Assembly: GCF_026586805.1 (NCBI RefSeq)
Contig: NZ_JAPFHA010000021.1
Location: forward strand, 35,780-99,779
Direction: 5' to 3'
Length of the DNA stretch: 64,000 bases
Source: Niveibacterium sp. 24ML
GTDB lineage: Bacteria > Pseudomonadota > Gammaproteobacteria > Burkholderiales > Rhodocyclaceae
Made by a program: the position numbers and the translations under genes. Positions 1 through 9,259 of the stretch are shown in pieces. How positions within the stretch are numbered: position 1 is the stretch's first letter; every line of letters starts with the position of its first letter. Below the pieces are notes generated by a model, which made no database searches, had not been told where the DNA came from, and saw only the letters and a list, made by a program, of their open reading frames with translations.

Positions 1-374
1 TGAACATCTGTTACGAGGATGTGTTCGGTGAAGAGCTGATCGCCTCGCTGCCCGAGGCCACGCTGATGCTCAACATCAGCAATCTTGCCTGGTACGGCGA
101 CTCGCACGCGCAGCCGCAGCATCTGCAGATTGCGCGGATTCGCGCGCTCGAGGCCGGCCGCCCGATGCTGCGCGCCACCAATACCGGCATGACCGCCGTG
201 ATCCGCCCGGACGGCAGCGTCCAGGCCGTGCTGCCCGCCTTCACGCGCGGCGCGCTTAATGCCGAGGTGCGCGGCTATCGCGGCATGACGCCCTACGCGC
301 GCTTGGGCAATGCGCCGGTGGTGGTGCTCTCGATGGTGATCTTGCTGGCCCTGATCGTCACACGGCGCCGCTGA
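1..374 (+). CDS. lnt: Apolipoprotein N-acyltransferase, C-terminal part (5' end outside window)
   Basis: Partial gene cut by the window edge; the frame opens at base 3 with NICYEDVFGEE and ends with TGA at 372-374. The ICYED motif holds the cysteine (codon 9-11) that in Lnt forms the acyl-enzyme, as in the ICYE segment of the E. coli enzyme. The following NISNLAWYGDS segment and the final hydrophobic segment (VVVLSMVILLALIV) before a short basic tail are typical of Lnt, an inner-membrane nitrilase-fold enzyme that adds the third acyl chain to lipoproteins. In many Betaproteobacteria lnt lies directly upstream of glyQ; here five genes lie between them. Confidence 0.93.
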   Translation, partial: NICYEDVFGEELIASLPEATLMLNISNLAWYGDSHAQPQHLQIARIRALEAGRPMLRATNTGMTAVIRPDGSVQAVLPAFTRGALNAEVRGYRGMTPYARLGNAPVVVLSMVILLALIVTRRR

Positions 375-397
375 CGCGCCCGCTTCCGCCGCGCGCG

Positions 398-433
398 CGG
401 GCGGACGGCGCCCTGGGAGGGGCCGTCCGCCCG
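398..433. terminator. GC-rich hairpin after lnt
   Basis: A perfect 12-bp inverted repeat (CGGGCGGACGGC at 398-409, GCCGTCCGCCCG at 422-433) with a 12-base loop, just downstream of the lnt stop. There is no T-tract, so it is either a weak or factor-dependent terminator or an mRNA 3'-end stabiliser. Confidence 0.45.
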
Positions 434-553
434 GGCACGGGGGGCTTCTGCCGCCGCGCCGCTTGAGGCACATCAGCCCCGCGCTCGCGCCGGCGAGCGT
501 AAGCTTGCGCCGATCCATTCACCATGCAGCATGGCGCTTGAGGGGGCTACACC

Positions 554-2035
554 ATGTTTGAATCGGCAGAACTTGGTCACAGCATCGACAACAAGACCTT
601 CCGCAAAGAGGTTGAGTCGCTCCGCGTGGAATTGCTCAACATCCAGTTCGAACTGCGTGAGGCGGCGAAATTTCCGGTCTTGCTGCTGATTTCAGGCGTT
701 GATGGCGGCGGCAAGAGCGAGACCATCAACATGCTCTACGAATGGCTTGATCCGCGCTTTCTTTCAACCCTCGCGTTCTCCACCCTCACCGACGAAGAGC
801 GCGATCGCCCGCACATGTGGCGCTACTGGCGCTCGCTGCCGCCCAAGGGGCGCATCGGCATCTTTGCCGGTTCGTGGTACTCAAGCCCGATTGCCGAGCG
901 GATCGAGGGCAAGCGCACGCCAGACGAGGTGGACCACGAAATGGCGCGCATCAACCGTTTCGAGGGCATGCTGGCCAACGAAGGCGCGCTGGTGCTCAAG
1001 TTCTGGTTTCACCTCTCGAAGAAGGCGCAGCGTGCGCGCTTCGAGAAGCTCGAATCCGACCCCCGCACCGCGTGGCGGGTGACCAAGGAAAGCTGGTCGC
1101 GCCTGAAGACCCACGATGAATTGATCGACGTGGCCGGCCATGTGCTGCGCATCACCAACACGCCCTGGGCGCCGTGGATCGTGGTGGATGGCTCGGACGA
1201 CAACTATCGCAACCTGCGGGTTGGCAAGGCGCTGCTCGAAGCGCTCAAGTACCGGCTGGCCAATGCGATGCCGCAGAACTTTCCGGTGGCGCCGCCGATG
1301 CCGCCGCGGATCGACGGCCGTGATGTGCTTACCGCGCTTGACCTGTCGCTGACTGTCGAGAAGGCGGCCTACGAACGCCAGCTCGCCAAGTGGCAGGGGC
1401 GTCTGTCGGAACTGGTGCGCCATCCCAAGTTCCGTAACCGTGCCTTGGTGTTGGCCTTCGAGGGCTCGGACGCGGCCGGCAAGGGCGGCGCGATCCGGCG
1501 CATTACCGCGGCGATTGATGCGCGCCAGTTCCAGATTGTGCCGGTCGCTGCGCCCACCGATGAAGAGCGCGCCCAGCCCTATCTGTGGCGCTTCTGGCGC
1601 CATGTGCCGCGCAAGGGGCGGGTGACGATATTCGATCGCACCTGGTACGGCCGTGTGCTGGTGGAGCGGGTTGAAGGGTTCTGCAGCGAGCCCGACTGGC
1701 TGCGCGCCTACACCGAGATCAACGATTTCGAACACGCGCTGGACGTGGCGGGCGTGATCGTCGTGAAGTTCTGGCTGCAGATCGATGCCGAGGAACAATT
1801 GCGCCGCTTCAAGGAGCGCGAAGCGATTGACTTCAAGCGCTTCAAGATCACCGAGGAGGACTGGCGCAATCGCGAGAAGTGGGACGCCTATCGCGAAGCC
1901 GTGTGCGACATGGTCGATCGCACCAGCACCGGCCAGGCGCCGTGGACGCTGGTTGAGGCCAACGACAAGAAGCACGCGCGGATCAAGATCCTCAAGACCG
2001 TCTGCCAGCGCATCGAGCGCGAACTGGGGCTCTGA
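554..2035 (+). CDS. pap: Polyphosphate:AMP phosphotransferase (two-domain PPK2, class II)
   Basis: 493 aa with two tandem PPK2 domains. Domain 1 has Walker A SGVDGGGKSE (residues 47-56) and domain 2 has EGSDAAGKGG (303-312). Two-domain PPK2 proteins transfer phosphate from polyphosphate to AMP, giving ADP, in the cytoplasm. Domain 2 keeps the canonical FDRTWYGR segment (360-367), whereas the equivalent of domain 1 reads FAGSWYSS and lacks the D-R pair, so domain 2 is probably the main catalytic unit (inference). A purine-rich stretch (GAGGGGG) sits 8 bases before the ATG. It is not in an evident operon and is convergent with the next gene. No ppk1 is in the window. Confidence 0.92.
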   Translation: MFESAELGHSIDNKTFRKEVESLRVELLNIQFELREAAKFPVLLLISGVDGGGKSETINMLYEWLDPRFLSTLAFSTLTDEERDRPHMWRYWRSLPPKGRIGIFAGSWYSSPIAERIEGKRTPDEVDHEMARINRFEGMLANEGALVLKFWFHLSKKAQRARFEKLESDPRTAWRVTKESWSRLKTHDELIDVAGHVLRITNTPWAPWIVVDGSDDNYRNLRVGKALLEALKYRLANAMPQNFPVAPPMPPRIDGRDVLTALDLSLTVEKAAYERQLAKWQGRLSELVRHPKFRNRALVLAFEGSDAAGKGGAIRRITAAIDARQFQIVPVAAPTDEERAQPYLWRFWRHVPRKGRVTIFDRTWYGRVLVERVEGFCSEPDWLRAYTEINDFEHALDVAGVIVVKFWLQIDAEEQLRRFKEREAIDFKRFKITEEDWRNREKWDAYREAVCDMVDRTSTGQAPWTLVEANDKKHARIKILKTVCQRIERELGL

Positions 2036-2057
2036 CGCGCCGCAGCCTTGCCCGGTG

Positions 2058-2080
2058 GCGCCCGCACTTGCGGCGGGCGC
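2058..2080. terminator. Hairpin between convergent genes
   Basis: GCGCCCGC (2058-2065) pairs perfectly with GCGGGCGC (2073-2080), between the stops of the convergent PPK2 and FMN reductase genes. It is followed by a T-rich stretch on the plus strand (tgcttctgtt), so it may serve as a shared weak terminator. Confidence 0.5.
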
Positions 2081-2089
2081 TGCTTCTGT

Positions 2090-2632
2090 TCAGCCCTGTT
2101 TGAGTTTTGTTGCCAGATCCTGAAGCGCCCGCAACTGGGCCTGCACCAGTTCCTGCAGCCTTTGATCGATCAGGTTTCCGTCGCCGTCAAAGCTGTTGCT
2201 GAATGCGTTGGCGAATACCTCGGGCTTGTTCACGACGTGCAGATCGAGGAAGACACAGGTCTGCCGCAAGTGGTACTGCGCGCGAGAGGTGCCCATGCCC
2301 CCGCCTGCGCCCATGATCGCCGCGGCCTTGCCGGCCAGCAGGCGGTTGTCGGTCTCGCGCGAGGCCCAGTCCAGCGCGTTCTTCAGCGCCGGCGCCATCG
2401 AGTAGTTGTACTCCGGGCAGACCAGCAGCACGGCATCGGCGACGGCCAGTTGCGCGAAGAGCGTGGTGACGGATGCGGGGCGCTCGATGATGTCGGCGTT
2501 GTAGAAGGGCAGGGCCGAGAGGTCGGCCGTCTCGATCGTCATCCCCTCGGGCGGGTTGGCGGCCGCGTAGCGCAGCAGGCCCTTGTTTCTTGATTGCTGG
2601 CGCAGGCTGCCGCAGATGCCGAGTACCTTCAT
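2090..2632 (-). CDS. NADPH-dependent FMN reductase family protein
   Basis: 180 aa, full length for the flavodoxin-like NADPH-dependent FMN reductase family (ChrR/YieF/SsuE relatives). It has the N-terminal phosphate-binding loop GSLRQQSRNKG after the first beta strand and the family segment PEYNYSMAPALKNALDW, which binds the flavin ring. Such enzymes reduce quinones, azo dyes or metal oxyanions with NAD(P)H; the substrate cannot be told from sequence. The start is supported by GGAGG six bases upstream of the ATG. Its own transcription unit, convergent with pap. Confidence 0.85.
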   Translation of the reverse strand: MKVLGICGSLRQQSRNKGLLRYAAANPPEGMTIETADLSALPFYNADIIERPASVTTLFAQLAVADAVLLVCPEYNYSMAPALKNALDWASRETDNRLLAGKAAAIMGAGGGMGTSRAQYHLRQTCVFLDLHVVNKPEVFANAFSNSFDGDGNLIDQRLQELVQAQLRALQDLATKLKQG

Positions 2633-2759
2633 GGTTTGCCTCCAGTCATGAATCCGTGTGGGGTGACTGGCGCCTCGGGTCGCGAGGCGCCGGGTGGAAG
2701 ATCCCGATCGTACAGATTCGTCAGGCCGCCCGCTCGACTCGGCGGGGGGGGCGGCTGCG

Positions 2760-3734
2760 TCAGAAAAGGCGCGCGATGTTGATGGCGCTGACCAGGCTGA
2801 TCAGTGCGCCGACAAGGATCAGCAGGGTTTTCGTCTTGAAGTGGCGGGTGATGTAGGCGGCGAGCGGCGCCGCGAACAGCCCGCCAATGGCGAGGCCCGC
2901 CACCATCCGCCAGACCGAGTTATCGAGGATGGTGAAGAAGGCGGTTGCCACCGTCACCGTCAGGAAGAACTCGGCGAAATTGACGGAGCCGATCGTCGTC
3001 CGCGGGTCATGCCCCGATCCGACCAGCGAGGTGGTGACGATCGGGCCCCAGCCACCGCCGCCGGTGGTGTCCATGAAGCCGCCAAACAGTGCGAGCGGGG
3101 CGACACGTCGGGGGTTGATGTCGTGCTTGACCTTGATGTGGCGGAAGGCCTTGCTCAGCACGTACAGCCCCATCAGCAGCAGGTAGGCGTTGATGAAGGG
3201 CTTGAGCAACTTGCCGTCGACGTTGCTGAGGATGTAGGTGCCGATCAGTGCGCCGATAATGCCCGGCAGCAGCAGGGCAAGGAACAGGCGCTTGTTCACG
3301 TTGCCCAGCCTCAGATGAGAAACGCCGGATACGCCGGTGGTGAACACTTCTGCAAGGTGGGTAGCGCCGCTGGCCATCGCGGGCGACGCGCCGGAGGCGA
3401 GGAGGAAGCTGGTGGCGGTGATTCCGTAAGCCATGCCCAGCGCGCCGTCGATCACCTGCGCCAGCAGGCCGACGCCGAGTGCGCTCCAGAAGGTCGGGTT
3501 GTGCAGGGCGCTGACGATCAGTTCGGTGCCCGAAGCTGCCTGCGCGCCCCAGAACAGCCGGTAGATCAGAAAGATCACCAGCGCAGACAGCGCGGCCATG
3601 ACCAGATAGCTCGCAAGGCGCAGTACCGGGTGGTCGCTCGCGTGGGTTACTGCGTATTCCACCGGGGGAATGCCGAGCGCTTCGTGCTCGGGGTTGATGC
3701 TCAGGTCTTGCAGGTCTGGGTTGCGGAGTTTCAT
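2760..3734 (-). CDS. TSUP (TauE/SafE) family sulfite/anion exporter-like permease
   Basis: 324 aa membrane protein. A hydrophilic N-terminus of about 45 residues precedes multiple hydrophobic helices, with the duplicated family layout: GLLAQVIDGALGMAYG in the first half and GGFMDTTGGGGWGPIV in the second. TSUP permeases move sulfite, sulfoacetate or other organosulfur anions across the inner membrane. Substrate is not predictable; a second, shorter TSUP gene of the window lies in the cys operon and is better placed for sulfur metabolism. The start codon gives MKLRNPDLQ; the ribosome binding site is poor. Confidence 0.85.
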   Translation of the reverse strand: MKLRNPDLQDLSINPEHEALGIPPVEYAVTHASDHPVLRLASYLVMAALSALVIFLIYRLFWGAQAASGTELIVSALHNPTFWSALGVGLLAQVIDGALGMAYGITATSFLLASGASPAMASGATHLAEVFTTGVSGVSHLRLGNVNKRLFLALLLPGIIGALIGTYILSNVDGKLLKPFINAYLLLMGLYVLSKAFRHIKVKHDINPRRVAPLALFGGFMDTTGGGGWGPIVTTSLVGSGHDPRTTIGSVNFAEFFLTVTVATAFFTILDNSVWRMVAGLAIGGLFAAPLAAYITRHFKTKTLLILVGALISLVSAINIARLF

Positions 3735-3827
3735 TTTGGACGGCGGGTTTTTGGCTTGGTCGGCACCCTAGCAGCCCGCTTATTCCAAATTGATGCACAT
3801 GCCTGATATGTATATTCTGAATTGCAA

Positions 3828-5210
3828 TTAATGTGTGGCGCCGCCGAGCGCGTCGCTGATCCGCTGGCGCGCCACACGCCGGAGAATGAGCGAGAGCCCG
3901 ATGGCCACCAGCGTGAGCCCGACCACCAGCCCGATCCAGAAGCCGAATACCCCCAGGGCGTTCAGACTGCCGGCGCCCTGATAGCCGAGCAATACCCCGA
4001 GCGGAATCGCCACCACCCAGAAGGCGCCAATCGCCAGCCACATCGGCATCACCGTCACCTTGTAACCGCGCAGCGCGCCGACTGCGCAAACCTGGGTGGC
4101 GTCGGAAAGCTGCCACACGGCGGCAAAGATCAGCAGCGTGGATGCGGTGGCCTGCACCGCAGCGTCGGGGGTGTAGAGGGCGACGATGCCTTCGCGAGCG
4201 AGCAGGACCAGGGGCACCATTGCGGCGGCAATCGCGAGGCCGATCAGCACGCCCGACCACGCGATGAAGCGCGCCGCGCGCGGATCGCCACCGCCAAGCG
4301 CCTGCCCGACGCGAATCGAAATCGCGGTTGAGAGCCCCAGGGGCAGCATGAAAACCAGCGATGCAAAGTTCAGCGCCACCTGGTGCGCGGCGATCTGCAC
4401 TGCGCCAAAGCGGCCGATCAGCAGCGCAACGCCGGCGAAGGCCGAGACCTCTGCCAGCATCGATGCGCCCATCGGCAGGCCGATCTTGAGCAGGTTCTTC
4501 TGGCGTGGCCAGTGCGGCCAGCACCAGCCGTGCCACAGGAACACATCGCGGTAGATGCGCGCCCGGGCGGTGTAGAGCGACATCATGATCAAGCCCGCCC
4601 ACATGCCGATGCCGCTGGCCCAGCCGCACCCGGCGCCGCCCATGGCCGGCAGGCCGAAGTGGCCGTAGATCAGTACCCAGTTCAAGACGAAGTTCACCAG
4701 CAGGCCCAGCGCGCCGAACACCATCAGCGGGCGGGTGTGGTTGATGCTCGCCGAATAGAAGCCCAGCGTTCGGGTGAGCAAGGCGGCCGGCAAGCCCAGC
4801 ACCACGCCCCAGAGGAACAGCACTACCTTTTCGGCAAGCCCGGCCTCGATCTGCGCGGCTGCCAGCGCCGCCGGCACCCAGGGTACAAGCAGGAAAGGGA
4901 CGATGCCGGCGATGGCAGCCAGCCAGAGCCCTTCGCGGGTATCGGCAACGATCGCCGCGTTGTCACCGGCGCCATGATGGTGTGCGACCACCGGACTGAC
5001 TGCTTGCGCGATCCCCAGCAGGGCCAGAAAAACCGGCACCCACAGCGCCACGCCGAGGCCGACCACCGCCTGCTCTTCGGCGCCGGCATGGCCGGCCATG
5101 ATGGTGTCCATCAGACCCATCAGCATGTACACCGCCTGCGAGGCCACCAGCGGGCCGGTGAGGCGGAACAGGCTGCGGGATTCGGCAATGAAGCGGGGCA
5201 GGCGATGCAT
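3828..5210 (-). CDS. MATE family efflux transporter
   Basis: 460 aa from ATG at 5210 (MHRLPRFIAESRSLFRLTGP), the usual size for NorM-like MATE pumps with 12 helices. The open frame extends further upstream, but the extension is basic, non-membrane sequence and the family begins near this Met. Recognisable: QAVYMLMGLMDTIMAGHAG in helix 1 and the repeat-2 segment KIGLPMGASMLAEVSAF. MATE pumps expel cationic drugs in exchange for Na+ or H+. Divergent from the terB-like gene, with 132 bases between starts. Substrate unknown. Confidence 0.9.
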   Translation of the reverse strand: MHRLPRFIAESRSLFRLTGPLVASQAVYMLMGLMDTIMAGHAGAEEQAVVGLGVALWVPVFLALLGIAQAVSPVVAHHHGAGDNAAIVADTREGLWLAAIAGIVPFLLVPWVPAALAAAQIEAGLAEKVVLFLWGVVLGLPAALLTRTLGFYSASINHTRPLMVFGALGLLVNFVLNWVLIYGHFGLPAMGGAGCGWASGIGMWAGLIMMSLYTARARIYRDVFLWHGWCWPHWPRQKNLLKIGLPMGASMLAEVSAFAGVALLIGRFGAVQIAAHQVALNFASLVFMLPLGLSTAISIRVGQALGGGDPRAARFIAWSGVLIGLAIAAAMVPLVLLAREGIVALYTPDAAVQATASTLLIFAAVWQLSDATQVCAVGALRGYKVTVMPMWLAIGAFWVVAIPLGVLLGYQGAGSLNALGVFGFWIGLVVGLTLVAIGLSLILRRVARQRISDALGGATH

Positions 5211-5342
5211 GGGAGACGGGCGGGCGCAAAGGCGGCAGTGTAGCCGCCGAGCGTATCCGGCTTGTATCCTGTACAACCCTGCGGGAACGAATGCCGCTTT
5301 TGCGCAGTCGAATCGCCGCCTCAATCTGGAGACCCGCCACGC

Positions 5343-5741
5343 ATGCGCAGTTACCCCGCCAACAGCCCCGAAGCCGCTGCACGCCTGGTCTGTTTTGCGA
5401 TTCTTGCCGATGGGCGCCTGCACGAGAACGAGATCGCGCTGATCGACGAACACATGATCCACGAAGCGGTTGGCCTCAGCCGTGAAGGCTTCGTCCAGGT
5501 ATTGCTGGATTGTTGCCGCGATCTGGTCGAGGAGGCCGAGCAATCGCGGGTGCATCTGCTCGAAGATGCGCGCATTGATCGCCTCGCGGCAGACATCACG
5601 CGGCCGTCTCTGCGCCGCACGGTGGCGGCCTCCATCCTGGTGATGAGCAAGGTCGACGGCCGCATTTCCGAAGGCGAGCAGCGCCTCTTGATCAAGTTGA
5701 TGGAGCGCTGGGGCCTTTCACTCGACGCCTTGGGCGAGTAA
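5343..5741 (+). CDS. TerB/DjlA-N-like (tellurite resistance domain) protein
   Basis: 132 aa, all helical in appearance, from ATG 5343 (MRSYPANSPEAAARL). It contains the TerB-type paired acidic segments LADGRLHENEIALI and KVDGRISEGEQRLL, which in TerB form a metal-binding site between two helical halves. Role in the cell is unknown for solitary TerB proteins, which are common outside ter operons. There are no other ter genes nearby. The frame is open further upstream but no better start is visible. Confidence 0.7.
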   Translation: MRSYPANSPEAAARLVCFAILADGRLHENEIALIDEHMIHEAVGLSREGFVQVLLDCCRDLVEEAEQSRVHLLEDARIDRLAADITRPSLRRTVAASILVMSKVDGRISEGEQRLLIKLMERWGLSLDALGE

Positions 5742-5839
5742 GTCGGGGGCGCGCGACGCAAACGATCGCGCGCCGGAGGGCCGTAACCCTGTAAAATCGC
5801 GCTTTTGCCCCGATCCGGCGGTCAGGCCGCCCAGGACCC

Positions 5840-6805
5840 ATGAGCGTGAAACCCACCTTCCAGGAAGTAATCCTGCGCCTCCAGAAGTTCTGGAGCGAGC
5901 ACGGCTGTGCCTTGTTGCAACCCTACGATATGGAAGTCGGCGCCGGCACCAGCCACACCGCCACCTTCCTGCGCGCGATCGGCCCCGAGCCGTGGCACGC
6001 CGCTTACGTGCAGCCTTCGCGCCGCCCCAAGGACGGCCGCTACGGCGAAAACCCCAACCGCCTGCAGCATTACTACCAGTACCAGGTGGTGCTCAAGCCC
6101 TCGCCGCTCGCGATCCAGGAGCTCTACATCGAGTCGCTGCGCGCCTTGGGCATCAACACCAACGAGCACGACATCCGCTTCGTCGAAGACGACTGGGAAA
6201 ACCCGACGCTGGGCGCCTGGGGCCTGGGTTGGGAAGTCTGGCTCGACGGCATGGAAGTCACGCAGTTCACCTACTTCCAGCAGGTTGGTGGCCTCGAATG
6301 CAAGCCGGTGCTCGGCGAGATCACCTACGGCCTCGAGCGCCTGACGATGTACCTGCAAGACTGCGAGAACGTCTACGACCTGATCTGGACGCCGGGTGTG
6401 ACCTACGGCGACGTCTATCACCAGAACGAAGTCGAGCAGTCGACCTACAACTTCGAGCATTCGAACGTCGACTTCCTCTTCAGCCAGTTCGCGAACTACG
6501 AGTCCGAAGCCAAGCGCCTGATCGACGCCGGCCTCGCATTGCCGGGCTACGAGATGGCCTTGAAGAGCGCGCATACATTCAACATGCTCGATGCACGCGG
6601 CGCGATCTCGGTGACCGAGCGGGCTGCCTACATCGGCCGCATCCGCGCCAACTCGCGCCTGGTGGCGCAGGCCTACCTCGCCTCGCGCGATCGCCTCGGC
6701 TTCCCGATGGCCAAGCTCGACGACCCCAAGCTGCGTGCGCTGCTGGGAGAAGAAGAGTGCCAGCGCATCGAAGCCGTACGCGCCGAACTCGCCACCCGCG
6801 CTTAA
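5840..6805 (+). CDS. glyQ: Glycine-tRNA ligase, alpha subunit
   Basis: 321 aa, normal length for the bacterial heterotetrameric (alpha2beta2) class II glycyl-tRNA synthetase. Opens with [18 protein letters not shown] and [13 protein letters not shown], and carries the motif 2 region [20 protein letters not shown]. The alpha subunit makes glycyl-adenylate, the beta subunit binds tRNA. glyS follows after 177 bases, an unusually long gap for this gene pair; the gap holds the repeat described separately. Confidence 0.98.
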   Translation: MSVKPTFQEVILRLQKFWSEHGCALLQPYDMEVGAGTSHTATFLRAIGPEPWHAAYVQPSRRPKDGRYGENPNRLQHYYQYQVVLKPSPLAIQELYIESLRALGINTNEHDIRFVEDDWENPTLGAWGLGWEVWLDGMEVTQFTYFQQVGGLECKPVLGEITYGLERLTMYLQDCENVYDLIWTPGVTYGDVYHQNEVEQSTYNFEHSNVDFLFSQFANYESEAKRLIDAGLALPGYEMALKSAHTFNMLDARGAISVTERAAYIGRIRANSRLVAQAYLASRDRLGFPMAKLDDPKLRALLGEEECQRIEAVRAELATRA

Positions 6806-6824
6806 GAAGCCGTAAATGAATCTG

Positions 6825-6918
6825 CTGCGCGAACCGATCTCGACACTGCGATGCTCGCTGTACTCCAGTACGGCTGTGCTTCTCGTGTCGACCTCGGTCC
6901 GCTCGCGACGATTCCTTC
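6825..6918 (+). repeat. Dispersed structured repeat, copy A (between glyQ and glyS)
   Basis: 94-base element, about three quarters or more identical to the reverse complement of 22668-22762. Its core is a hairpin: GCTGTAC (one G-T pair), loop TCCA, GTACGGC; conserved flanks are CTGCGATGCTCG before and CTGTGCTTCTCG after. It sits entirely between the glyQ stop and the glyS start. The other copy lies between cysD and cysN in the same orientation relative to transcription. The copies differ by one base in the loop, which breaks any common reading frame, so the element is structural and not coding. Confidence 0.85.
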
Positions 6919-6982
6919 ACGACCTCTGATCGACACCGAACATCGAATTCTGGAGGGGCGCGCTCGCCGTGCCCGGATCAAC

Positions 6983-9064
6983 ATGCAAGACACTCTGCTC
7001 GTAGAACTGCTGACTGAAGAACTGCCCCCCAAGGCGCTTGCGCGATTGGGCGAGGCCTTCGCCGACGGCATCGTCAAGGGTCTGGTTGCGCACAAGCTGG
7101 TCGGCGCTGCCCCCGAGTTCCAGGCTTTCGCGTCGCCGCGCCGGCTGGCCGTCACCGTGAGCGGCGTGGCCGCACAGGCTGCCGATGCGCAGGTGCGCGA
7201 GAAGATCATGCCGGTCAGCGTTGCGCTGACGGCCGACGGCACGCCGTCGCCTGCGCTGCTGAAGAAGCTCGAAGCGAAGGGCATCTCTGCCGACGCGGTG
7301 GCGGGCTTCGAGCGTGCGATGGACGGCAAGAGCGAGACCTTCTTCCACACCATGACGGTGCCGGGCGCTTCGCTCGATAGCGTGCTGGCCGGTATCGTGG
7401 GCGAGTCGGTGAAGAAGCTGCCGATTCCGAAGGTGATGCGCTGGGGCGATTCGACGCACCAGTTCGTGCGCCCGGTGCATGGCCTGATCCAGCTGCATGG
7501 CAGCCGTGTGGTGCCGGGTGAAGTGCTGGGCCTTGCTGCTGGGAACACCACGCGCGGCCATCGCTTCCTCGGCGAGGGTGCGGTCACGGTGGAGTCGGCC
7601 GAGGCTTACGCCCGCACGCTGTTCGAAAAGGGCTCGGTCGTGGCCTCGTTCGAAGCGCGCCGCAGCCTGATCGCGCAGGAGCTGGCCAAGGCCGCCGCAC
7701 AGGTGGGCGCGCACCCGGTGGAAGACGCCGCGCTGCTCGACGAGGTGACCGCGTTGGTCGAACACCCGACCGTGTATGTCGGCGAGTTCGAAGCGGAATT
7801 CCTCGCGGTGCCGCAGGAATGCCTGATCCTGACGATGAAGCAGAACCAGAAGTACTTCCCGCTTCTGGATGCCGCTGGCAAGCTGATCAACAAGTTCCTC
7901 ATCGTCGCCAACATCAAGGCCGACATTGCCGACAACATCACCGGCGGCAACGCCCGCGTGGTGCGCGCGCGCCTGTCTGACGCGAAGTTCTTCTTCGACA
8001 CCGACCGCAAGGCCAAGATCGATTCGCGCCTGCCGCGGCTGGCGAACGTGGTCTATCACAACAAACTCGGCTCGGTGCTGGACCGCATTGGCCGCATCGA
8101 GGCGCTGGCCGGCAAGATCGCCGCGCGCCTGCATGCCGACGTGGCCGCCGCACAGCGCGCCGCGCGCCTCGCGAAGGCAGACCTCGTGACCGAGATGGTC
8201 GGGGAGTTCCCCGAGCTGCAGGGCATCATGGGCGAGTACTACGCCCGCCACGACGGCGAGGGCGAGGTCGTCGCCCAGGCAATCGAGCAGCACTATCACC
8301 CGCGCTTTGCGGGCGACAGCCTGCCGCAGGGCAATGTGGCCTGCGCGGTGGCGCTGGCCGACAAGCTCGATGCGTTGGTGGGCTTCTACGCAATCGGCGA
8401 GAAGCCGACCGGCGACAAAGACCCCTTCGGCCTGCGCCGGGCGGCGCTGGGTGCGCTGCGCATCCTGATCGAAGCGCAGTTGCCGCTTGAACTCAATGCC
8501 TTGCTGGCCGACGCGGCCGTAGGCTTCGCCGCAGAGCACAAGGCGGCCGAGTCGATCCCGGCACTGGTCGAGTTCATCGGGGATCGCCTGCGCAATCTGC
8601 TGCGCGAACAGGGCACGCCGGTTGAACAAGTGGATGCGGTGCTGGCCGCACTGCCGGCGCGCGTCTCCGACGTGCCGGCCAAGCTCGCCGCGGTGGCCGA
8701 GTTCGTCGCGCTGCCGGAAGCGGCGGCGCTGGCCGCGGCCAACAAGCGCATCGTCAATATCCTCAAGAAGGCCGAGGGCGCGATCGGCGAGATTGACGTG
8801 GCATTGTTGGTCGAGCCGGCCGAGAAGGCGCTCGCGCATGCGGTGATCGAGGCGGCGCCGCTGCAGCGCTCGCTGATCGAGAACGCCGACTACACTGGCT
8901 CGCTCAAGGCGCTGGCGGAATTGCGTGGGGCGGTGGATACCTTCTTCGAGGAGGTGATGGTCAACCACGACGAGCCGCTGATTCGCGCCAATCGTCTGGC
9001 CTTGCTCAAGCAACTGGCCGGCATGATGAACGCGGTGGCGGACATCTCGCGGCTGTCGGTCTGA
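6983..9064 (+). CDS. glyS: Glycine-tRNA ligase, beta subunit
   Basis: 693 aa from ATG 6983 ([19 protein letters not shown]), the standard N-terminus and length. The open frame extends about 44 codons upstream, but that part translates the repeat element and is not protein-like. The segment [11 protein letters not shown] near residue 43 and the C-terminal anticodon-binding region with [12 protein letters not shown] are typical. It works with GlyQ. No strong Shine-Dalgarno precedes the ATG, so translation may depend on the upstream element or on coupling; this is worth testing. Followed by a strong terminator. Confidence 0.97.
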   Translation: MQDTLLVELLTEELPPKALARLGEAFADGIVKGLVAHKLVGAAPEFQAFASPRRLAVTVSGVAAQAADAQVREKIMPVSVALTADGTPSPALLKKLEAKGISADAVAGFERAMDGKSETFFHTMTVPGASLDSVLAGIVGESVKKLPIPKVMRWGDSTHQFVRPVHGLIQLHGSRVVPGEVLGLAAGNTTRGHRFLGEGAVTVESAEAYARTLFEKGSVVASFEARRSLIAQELAKAAAQVGAHPVEDAALLDEVTALVEHPTVYVGEFEAEFLAVPQECLILTMKQNQKYFPLLDAAGKLINKFLIVANIKADIADNITGGNARVVRARLSDAKFFFDTDRKAKIDSRLPRLANVVYHNKLGSVLDRIGRIEALAGKIAARLHADVAAAQRAARLAKADLVTEMVGEFPELQGIMGEYYARHDGEGEVVAQAIEQHYHPRFAGDSLPQGNVACAVALADKLDALVGFYAIGEKPTGDKDPFGLRRAALGALRILIEAQLPLELNALLADAAVGFAAEHKAAESIPALVEFIGDRLRNLLREQGTPVEQVDAVLAALPARVSDVPAKLAAVAEFVALPEAAALAAANKRIVNILKKAEGAIGEIDVALLVEPAEKALAHAVIEAAPLQRSLIENADYTGSLKALAELRGAVDTFFEEVMVNHDEPLIRANRLALLKQLAGMMNAVADISRLSV

Positions 9065-9081
9065 GTCCGGCACGTCAGGAC

Positions 9082-9111
9082 AAGGTGACCTTCGGGTCGC
9101 CTTTGTTTTTT
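9082..9111 (+). terminator. Rho-independent terminator after glyS
   Basis: Stem AAGGTGACC (9082-9090), tetraloop TTCG, GGTCGCCTT (9095-9103) with one G-T pair, followed by a T-run ending TTTTTT. Confidence 0.88.
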
Positions 9112-9259
9112 CGGCGAATCGCCCGCCCGGCCCTCGCGTGGGTTTGCGTGGGCCGGCCCGCTGTTCCGCCCGCAGCGGCGTCTGCCAGACAGTCTGCCCA
9201 TGCCCCGGACCGTGCGGCCCTGATAGGATGGCGCCCTGCAAACGTCGTCTGGAATTCGC

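Noticed and set aside
881..1975. A 364-codon minus-strand frame within the PPK2 gene
   Set aside because: Codon-mirror shadow of a well-supported gene, no motif or ribosome binding site.
3007..4629. A 540-codon minus-strand frame spanning the TSUP and MATE genes
   Set aside because: It reads the two real genes in a shifted frame; translated segments are frameshifted copies of their peptides.
6851..6982. An upstream extension of glyS through repeat copy A
   Set aside because: It would add about 44 residues encoded by the repeat. The normal GlyS N-terminus starts at 6983, and copy B differs in frame.
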